A program made the translations under genes and the position numbers. Positions 21,847 through 28,795 of a DNA stretch of 28,795 nucleotides are shown here, one piece after another. Location: the NCBI GenBank assembly GCA_004151065.3, contig NWUY0300002077.1, positions 16,573 through 45,367 of the forward strand, read 5' to 3'. Position 1 is the stretch's first letter; each line of letters opens with the position of its first letter. The stretch comes from Larix sibirica. Taxonomy: Eukaryota; Streptophyta; Pinopsida; Pinales; Pinaceae. The notes beneath the pieces are model-generated. The model did not search any database. It was given only the letters and a program-made list of their open reading frames with translations, and had not been told where the DNA came from.

Positions 21847-22271
21847 TGATGCAATTGGTCACACGACGAGCTGCAAGCCTTATCTTCTCATCCTACCATT
21901 GCACCAAACATGACCCTTAGCTACAACAATAACTACCACTAATAGCAAGAAAATAAAATAAATGTTCATAAACATCACAACCAATGCTCAATTAAAGCAC
22001 TGATAACCTACTAATTTTCATTAGCAATACATTGATACATTATAAAGGTACAATCATATGTACCTTAACACTCTTATGGCACTTGGTCGACACTCTACAC
22101 ACACCTCATAGTCAATCAACAAAACAACCCAAACCTCTATGGGGACATTTTATTTATTTTTTATTTCACTCTAATCTTTATCTTTCTCACAACTCTACAT
22201 AGTTGTAACTATTGTAACATCCTCATTTGCTCTACCTTCTTTGCCTATGACTTCTTTCGATTATAGCTACC
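21847..22271. other. Unassigned intergenic sequence
   Basis: No coding, RNA or transposon domain is recognised. It would be LTR sequence if the weak element at 21185-21846 is real. Confidence 0.35.
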
Positions 22272-22479
22272 ATCACAAAAACTAGGATCTCCCTTTGTCA
22301 ACCACAAATGTGACAATGATGTCAAAAAGGTGAACATGCCTTGACAACGATGCCAAAATATCTAAGATGGATTCATCACAACAACTAGGATCTCCCTTTG
22401 TCAACCACACCAATGTAACAATGATGTCAAAAAGGTGAACATGCCTTGACAATGATGCCAAAATATCTAAGATGGATTC
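22272..22479. repeat. 103-bp tandem duplication
   Basis: Copy 1 spans 22272-22374 and copy 2 spans 22375-22479. They share actaggatctccctttgtca, acaatgatgtcaaaaaggtg and ccaaaatatctaagatggat with few differences. The duplication makes a - strand open frame (22560-22282) repeat the same peptide segment (SILDILASLSRHVHLFD) twice. That frame is best seen as a by-product rather than a gene. Confidence 0.92.
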
Positions 22480-22559
22480 AACCCAAGGCGAAAATTTAAC
22501 AATGAAGCAAAGTAGATAGAAAATTGCATGTTGTACACATAAATAGATATGATAATACA

Positions 22560-22950
22560 CATTTTTAAGAGAATATACAATGATAATATGGTCTTATTCA
22601 GTATAGTGATCTATTCACATTACGAACATATCATCGTTGAGATAGAGGATATGGAGAACAACTATGATGACACCTCCACTATAATGGCAATATATTTAAA
22701 AATGGGAGCCCCCTATAGAGATTGAAGTCCTTTGTAGACCAAGGAAGTAGATACAAGAATATAAACACCATTTACAAGAAAATATACACTGATATTGTGT
22801 TCTTATTCATCATTGTGGTCTACTCACATTCCTTACATGTCATCATAGAGTAGGAGATGTGAAGCACAACTACAATGATGCCTCCACTATAATCACAATA
22901 CATTTGAAAAATGGAGGCTTCTTATAGACATTGAAGTCCTTTGTATATGA
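22560..22950. repeat. Diverged tandem duplication of about 210 bp
   Basis: Copy 1 (about 22560-22740) and copy 2 (about 22770-22950) align with an offset of 209-210 bp. Landmarks are aatatacaatgata and aatatacactgata (22572 and 22781), cctccactataat in both, and attgaagtcctttgta at 22721 and 22930. Divergence is higher than in the 103-bp duplication just upstream, so the two events are of different age. Confidence 0.85.
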
Positions 22951-25330
22951 GTCACAACACAACCATTCACCCAACTAACGAGGACTACTTACTGAGACAA
23001 AGTAATGCCATCATTAATACAAATGATCTCGTCAACTACATGCAACTTACTTTGAGACGCACTTGGGGTTAACTATCAGCATAGATCCATCTTAAACCCG
23101 GATCTATCAAGCATAGAGAGGGATCCCATTTCTTGAGGTGTAATATATTTTTTTAATCTTAATGTTTCTACACATTAAGAAAAAAAATTACATAGATATT
23201 TGAGGTTTAAGATGAAATTATTATAATTTTTTTTGTTTTGTTTAAGCCTACAACTTTTGCATTTTTTTTTATAATTTTTTATCGTAACATGTTACATAAT
23301 GTTACATTACACATTACAACATCTCCCCCATACTGGGCTATAGAGCACCTTGCTAAACTTGGAGGGAAAATTCTTATGTTTTGAGAATTATAAGATAAAT
23401 ATCACAACATTTGTAATCCAATGTCATTGATTAATAACATTTTGAGATATAACGAGTGAATAATTTATTAGTGTCATGATGACAAATTAGTGTAGGTATA
23501 TAGCTTCTCATTAAGAGATGAGAGCCATTATCATCATATCATATCAAAGTCCTTATTCCTTTAAATGTTTGGTATGCCACTTTTGAAGGGATCTCTTTTG
23601 GTGACATATTTGCTACTTATCTCTATTAGAATATTATCAACACTAAAAGAATTTGTATGTTTGTGTTGGTGAGTTATGATTAAAATAAATGCAAATTTGA
23701 GAGGTTTTAAAATGTGGTACATGATTGTGTTCATCGATAGCTTGTTTTCAACTTGTTTTGGTAATTATTTTGGGCTCTTAGATACTCAATCCTTAGGTAT
23801 TATGGTACATTGTACATATTAATATTTTTAGTGACTTAGAAATAATATGAAGTCATTGTGAAGTCCAAAGAACCTCTTGGAAAATGAAACCAAGAGTCAC
23901 TCCTAATTTTTTATATATGTGATTATAGTTAATAAAAGGCATCCAAGCCTTGGGGTTATCGCATGCTTGTCCATTGGTATTATAGCTTTGGTATTCTAAT
24001 AGCTCCATGATGACTTGGTTTAGTCTGCTACCTCTATGTCCTATAAATTTGTCAAAGTTGCATCAAACTACTGCATCTTCTTATTATTGACATTTTGCCA
24101 GTGCTCTCATGACACAACAGTCTCTATGTGCAAGTATTTTGGCATGTAATTTTCTCAACATTTATATTTATCTATCCAAATCTGTTGATGTCAGAGCTTT
24201 GTGTGTCAACTGTTGTTTTGAATATTTGTCCATGGTATCCTTTGCTAGTTGGGTAGAAACCCTAATCTATTTGTTACCCTAATATACCAGTAACCCTAAT
24301 TTATGCTATCGATCCTATATGTGCTATCAATATCGTCCTGAAGTATAATTCATGGTTACCATTGGTAGTACCTACCCATTACATATGTGTGCATTGGATC
24401 ATATTCACCTTGTAGATTGCTATTGTCTTTCACCTCCGTGTTATTTCTCATGGTCTCTTTTCTATGTGATATTGTGTAGAGTCTTCATATTACACTTTTT
24501 ATGTGGTATCACCACTTGGCTTTGGTACATCCCCTCGACCAACATGCTCTTTCACATATAAGATACCACCCTCTCCGTGTTAGCATATTTGTGTTGGCTA
24601 TCTTGTTATTCACCTCCAATTATGTATGATTGATATTGCAACTATTTCCCACAAGTTATCATCTCTGCATTGGATTGTATCCACGATGCATTGGATCGTA
24701 TTCACCTTTGCTATCGTATGCACCTTTGTGTTCTTGAATTATCACTAAGGTCGAGGAAAGGGAATAAATTCTATACTTTTAAAAGGTTTTAAACCTAGGT
24801 TCATGGTTGAATATATATAGGAAGTTAACCCTCATGATCAATGCTTAGTTTAAGCCATACTATTTGCATAAAGATCCTCGACTTACCTGTCACACAAATT
24901 TATGAGGTAAGTCAAAATATAATCATATGAAATTGTAAGTCTTTGAATAGGAAAAGTACATGTCCCTATCAAAGAAGAACCTACTTACAAATCTCTTTGG
25001 ATAGTGTGGTGAAAGGTACAAATTCATTTTCCCATAAACCCTTGATTACAAATCCTCTTCTATTCATGTAACCTGCAAAGTAAGCTTTAGAAAGAAGTGT
25101 GTTATCTAGAGAAGCTAAGTAAGCCTCGGCATCAAGCAAGACGTAAAATATTCATGGTCTACAAGTATGAAAACTTAGTACAAGCAAAATTCTCATTCAA
25201 TCAAGAATACAAATATTTACAAATTATAATAACTTTGTACTATTTGTGGTTAAGGAGAAAATAACTTTATGTTGAAAGAGAAATTATGATTTCTTATCTT
25301 AACATTAAAAAAAATGGTCCGAATTTTAGG
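22951..25330. other. Unassigned sequence, probably including the 5' LTR of the element at 25343
   Basis: No coding region was recognised. Its right part should be the LTR preceding the primer-binding site at 25343. The LTR start could not be fixed because no second LTR is in the window. A TATA-like tatatata occurs near 24812. Degenerate words based on gcattggatcgtattcacc recur at about 24389, 24668 and 24689. Confidence 0.4.
23079..23126 (+). repeat. Dispersed 48-bp motif, copy 2
   Basis: Shares agcatagatccatcttaaac, ggatctatcaagca and gagagggat with 19551-19598, 3,528 bp upstream, in the same orientation. Similarity does not continue clearly into either flank. Confidence 0.75.
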
Positions 25331-25354
25331 GGCATTACAAATTGGTATCAGAGT
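25331..25354 (+). other. LTR end and initiator-Met primer-binding site
   Basis: aggggcattaca ends with CA at 25339, as an LTR should. It is followed after three bases by tggtatcagag (25343-25353), which matches the first 11 bases of the plant tRNA-iMet primer-binding site. It marks the start of the internal region of the gypsy element that holds gag and protease to the right. Confidence 0.8.
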
Positions 25355-25466
25355 TGAGTTTCAACAATCAAAGGCCTATGTGCTTGCTGCAAGAAAGATA
25401 CTGAGAAAATAAAACTAATAAAATTATTTGTTTCTACACATCAGATAGAAGGAAGACAAAATATAC

Positions 25467-27136
25467 ATGACATTCCCTCAACGAACACAACTAGATTTTC
25501 CGAACAATCTGGGAAATCAAAATTATGTGTCATCTCAGTTGTTTAATTTAACCATTAATACAATTAGAAACATAGCAGAGTTTGAAAGGTCTTAGGAGGC
25601 ATTAGCCCAACAAGAGGAACTTATTGACCAAATAAGAGATCCAAGACAATGACGGAATTAAAGGATCTAACAGTGCGAGTAATAATGAAGTTTCTAGTCA
25701 AAAAAGAAAATCTTGATTCACCTTAAGCACAAGATGAGGAAATGAGTGTTGAATACAATAGTAACCAAAGAAACTTAATGCCTTCAGAATTAATACGAAC
25801 TATACAAAGTTTAAGGGCAGAGTTAGAGAGTTGTAAGGAAGAAAATTATGGGGATAGAAAGGAATATCAAGAAGTGAATGTTTCATTACTACAGACATTA
25901 ACAGAAATGAATCAATATCAACAACTTTCTCATGAATCAAGTAATTCGAGAAAAGAGCTTAAATCTGAAGAAAAGATTGGAAGTCAAAAATTTAAAAGGA
26001 CGGGATCTACATTTGAATCTAGTTCATCAGTTGAAAAGAAATACATTTCCAGTAGTGACACTTCTGATTCATCATCAACATATCCTAGTAGGAAAAGACA
26101 TAAAAGAGATGCATTACATGGAGAATTTAAGATGATTAAAGCACTTGTTTTTGAAGGAGAATTGGATTCCGGTGAAAAGGCCGAAGAATGGCTATTGGAG
26201 ATGACCAAATAGTTTAAAGTACATGATTATTCCATTAAAGTAAAGGCAGGATTGGCTATTTACCACCTGAATGGTAAGGCCTGACGTTGGTGGTGAGATT
26301 TAAAACTTACAAAGAACTTGAAAGAGTGAAAAATTTCATGGAAGGTTTTTAAAAAGCTGTTTCAGGACAAATATATGTTAGAACAATTCTTCGATAAGAA
26401 AATAAAGGAGTTCCATGACTCAAGATGGGGTCTATGGCAATGAATGCCTTAACAAATAGATACCTGGATTACTGCATTATGTTCGATATATTAGGGATGA
26501 GAAAGTTAAGATACAACAATTTTTGAACTGTCTTCCACCCTACTTTCGAGACAAAATTGAGTTTGTCACACCAAAAACTCTTGATGAGGCCATTTTTAAA
26601 GCTAGACTATGCTATGAGCATAGTCAACAAATAACATAAATTATGAAGAAGAGTAGAGAACATCTCGGAAAAGGAAGTTAGGGAGTAGAAGAAAAGGATT
26701 AAGACCCTTACCCTATCAAAGACATACTGGAAATTTTCAAAATTTGCTAAAAGTGAAATGCAATCTAACCAACCAGCCCAAGTAGAAATAGACCAACTAG
26801 CTTTACTGAAAACAAAACTAAACCAATAACTATTAAGTGTTGGGGATGCCAAGGCCCGCATTTATTTAGAGACTATCCACAAAAAGGTCAAAAGATTATA
26901 AATAATTTGCATAAGGATGTGATGATTGAAGATGTGGCAAGAACACTAAGGATCTGTACAGCTTTGGAAGGGTGTGAAACATACCATCAATCCACAATGG
27001 TGGAAATAAGAGGTAATGTCTCCACACAAACAACTTCTATATTAATAGACCCAGGGGCTTGTCATAGTTATATTTCACCAAGAACAATGGAAATTTGTAA
27101 ATTAAACACAACCAAACACAAAACACCATGGCTAGT
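25467..27136 (+). pseudogene. Decayed Ty3/gypsy gag-protease, interrupted at 27137
   Basis: A likely original gag start is ATG 25467 (MTFPQRTQLDF). Stops follow near 25591, and a frame change precedes the 156-codon frame at 25742-26212. The gag core reads MIKALVFEGELDSGEKAEEW, stop, FKVHDYSIKVKAGLAIYHLNGKA, stop, RWW. Later come SWKVFKKLFQDKY and, in another frame, LNCLPPYFRDKIEFVTPKTL and ARLCYEHSQQ. The zinc knuckle CWGCQGPHLFRDY (26838-26876) has the last Cys changed to Tyr. The protease follows in the same frame: ILIDPGACHSYISP (27039-27080), close to the family LIDSGA.HSFIS, with its Asp intact. The frame runs open to PWLV and then stops being retroviral at 27137, where another LTR starts. 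RT, RNase H and integrase are not in the window. Confidence 0.88.
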
Positions 27137-28211
27137 TGTAATACCCCTATTTTGACCCTTAGGNTTCATTCCTTGTGTTCATGGAGTATGCTTATGCCCA
27201 TTAGCAATCCCTTTGGTGGTGCATTTGAATTGTTCTTTGATGAATTAGGGCTAAGTCTGGTAAATGTGCAGGACCACTCCAGCCTAGAATTGGGAAAAGA
27301 AGTAGAAAACCCTTGCTGTGCTTAATGACACCCTATAGATCAGATGAAGGAGAGAATACCTGGAAGAGGACAAGTAGATCTCCTTGCAGAAGGTTAATGG
27401 TGCATTGAGGGAGTTATAGGACAGATTTAAGTTGGAAATTGACAAGGTTAGAGTGATCAGATGGGGTAGGGGATCATACCCATGCTGACATTAATGCTGT
27501 TGCTTTCCAACGGTACCAACCTTGTCCCATTTGGACCAAGGATGAGGGAGTTATGACCCTTGGAAGTTCACAAATGAAGTTGTTGGTGCAGGGGTATGTG
27601 GTCCCGACCTTCGGCATCCGCAATGCGGATTGCGGATTGCGGAAGTCGGGGACGGACCACCGGGGTTGTGTGGTTAGACTTCTAGCTTTCCACATCTGTG
27701 AGGTGGGTTGCGGATTTTGGAATTCGGAAGGGAGAGTTCAATGGAAATGGAGCATTGGAATTCCTCCTTTATGCATCCACAAGTGGGTTGCGAAAGGTCG
27801 GATTCCATGGGGTTGGCGGATTTGGTTTCTGCCTTTCCGCATTTGAAAGCGGGTTGCGGATTGCGGGAGGTAATTTCTCTCGGGTTTACGAAATGGAGTT
27901 CTGAATTCCGACATCCGCAACGCAGGTTGCAGATTGCGGAATTGCGGAGGGAAAAGTTTCAGGGAAGGCGATTTGACTTCCGACTTCCGACTTCTGCATT
28001 GCGGAAGTCGAGAGTGCAATTTCTTCAGAGAGGCGGATTTGGAAATATGATTTCCGAATCCGATTGCGGATTGCGGATTGGAGGGCATTGTGGATTGCAG
28101 ATGGAAGGCCATTGAGGATGTGTGTAAAATGGATGAATTTGGAGAAAAAAAATGTACCAGAGGATCTCCCATGGCCTCTGAAGGGCACCAGGGAGGTCGA
28201 TGAACATGACA
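27137..28211 (+). mobile_element. 5' LTR of a second gypsy-type element, nested in the first
   Basis: The segment begins TGTAATACCCC, a common start for plant gypsy LTRs, and ends ...ACATGACA. Three bases later comes a perfect tggtatcagagc primer-binding site (28215-28226). Length is 1,075 bp. Its left edge cuts the protease frame of the older element after PWLV. A 5-bp target duplication, if present, would be ctagt (27132-27136); its partner lies beyond the window. The body from about 27600 to 28100 is rich in short GCGGATT-type repeats. One ambiguous base lies at 27164. Confidence 0.85.
27610..28100. repeat. Cluster of GCGGATTGCGG / TTCCGCA microrepeats in the LTR
   Basis: Short words of the type ggattgcgga and ccgcaat recur on both strands. 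Examples are gcaatgcggattgcggattg (about 27621), ggttgcggattttggaattc (about 27706), gcgggttgcggattgcggga (about 27850), cgcaggttgcagattgcgga (about 27920), cttctgcattgcggaagtcg (about 27990) and gattgcggattgcggattgg (about 28062). Some are self-complementary. GC content is well above that of the flanks. The spacing is irregular, unlike a simple satellite. Confidence 0.85.
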
Positions 28212-28214
28212 AAG

Positions 28215-28226
28215 TGGTATCAGAGC
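28215..28226 (+). other. Primer-binding site of the nested element
   Basis: tggtatcagagc is complementary to the 3' end of plant initiator methionine tRNA, the usual primer of gypsy and copia elements. It sits three bases after the LTR end at 28211 and fixes the + orientation of the nested element. Confidence 0.88.
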
Positions 28227-28795
28227 TCAAGGTTACAACACCAGGGTTGCTTGGGTCAAATCATGAGTTACGTGCATATGAACCGGGTGCAATGAACTTG
28301 TTACAGTGCTCAAGAGAAGTTACAGAAGGATGACAAGGCTATACAATTGGACCAGCTATGACATGGAAGAAGAATTCCAAGCTATGATAAGTAATTTGAA
28401 AGGAAGAACCCTTAAACTCTTCTCTTGCTGATATAATTGTAATTTATGAGTTTTATGTACAAACAATTATAGCATAGGAATGTTGAGAATGCAATAGATT
28501 AGATGCATGAAGTAAATAGGTACTAGTGGACATACTGCTAGCTATTGAATAGTGCATGTACATGTTGTTTCATTTTGGTAAAGCTAGTGAACTTTACATA
28601 TGCAATGAGCCACTAATGACAATTGTTGTGGTTGAAATGGTGATGAAGATGTTGATGATGTTGTTGCATGTGACCAACAACCTTATGAAGAAAGGTTGGT
28701 GCAACAAATCTCTTATCACGAGGATTGGTAGAAGGACAGTGTAGTCCTTGGTAAGAAGCCAAGCTGATCAGGTAACATCAAGGATGCTAATGGGA
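28227..28795 (+). mobile_element. Start of the internal region of the nested element
   Basis: This is leader sequence after the primer-binding site, continuing to the window end. One frame reads VTTPGLLGSNHELRAYEPG up to a stop near 28333. Near 28640-28728 another frame gives an acidic stretch (NGDEDVDDVVACDQQPYEER) before a stop. No gag domain is recognisable yet; the coding region probably starts beyond the window or is decayed. Confidence 0.5.

Noticed and set aside
22282-22560. 92-residue - strand frame with an internal peptide repeat
   Set aside because: The repeat in the peptide is the 103-bp DNA duplication. No family is recognised and the DNA is non-coding in character.
27553-28230. 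Long overlapping open frames on both strands (up to 144 aa)
   Set aside because: They lie wholly inside the LTR and arise from the stop-poor GCGGATT-type microrepeats. Both strands are open in several frames, which is typical of repeat composition and not of genes.
1-28795. Search for CRISPR arrays, tRNA or rRNA genes, bacterial operons or a novel defence-type system
   Set aside because: No regularly spaced palindromic repeats with unique spacers, no cloverleaf or rRNA core sequence, and no clustered non-transposon genes were seen. The window reads as ordinary repeat-rich plant DNA.

Overview
The window looks like intergenic DNA from a large, repeat-rich seed-plant genome. A gymnosperm is plausible, but the sequence does not prove it. 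One convincing host coding segment is present: the 3' end of an armadillo (ARM)-repeat protein gene, with three GT-AG-spliced exons at 15196-16031 on the + strand. Almost everything else that can be recognised is decayed retrotransposon or local duplication. I found no bacterial-type operons, CRISPR arrays, rRNA or tRNA genes. About 100 Ns (10558-10658) mark an assembly gap.

Left part (1-9100): an unassigned AT-rich stretch is followed by a decayed LINE reverse-transcriptase C-terminus on the + strand (about 2130-3190). Next come two diverged direct repeats (A about 3320-4790, B about 6365-8005). They flank a truncated Ty3/gypsy gag-protease-RT piece on the - strand (about 6340-4850). Copy A carries an extra segment of about 280 bp that resembles a solo copia LTR. 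Copy B contains an internal triplication. An AT-rich three-copy tandem array follows at 8601-9083.

Middle part (9100-16800): a 40-bp tandem repeat, a TATA box and a candidate first exon lie at 9150-9830. A - strand RTE-like LINE RT fragment lies at 12295-11695. A 355-bp tandem duplication lies at 13588-14296. The ARM-repeat exons follow. No 5' exons that clearly belong to that gene could be recognised in the window, so it is either a gene with a very long upstream intron or a gene fragment.

Right part (16800-28795): a long degenerate inverted repeat (about 18090-19240, arms of about 550-600 bp) lies downstream of the gene. Then come LTR-like promoter sequence, several local duplications and a decayed gypsy element: primer-binding site at 25343, gag, zinc knuckle and retropepsin. 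The protease reading frame of that element stops abruptly at 27137, where a second gypsy-type LTR of about 1,075 bp begins. That LTR is followed by its own primer-binding site at 28215, so it is a nested insertion. Its body is packed with GCGGATT-type microrepeats on both strands.

I do not see a coherent undescribed biological system here. The most interesting items are the nested insertion, the microrepeat-rich LTR, the large inverted repeat, and the unresolved 5' end of the ARM-repeat gene.
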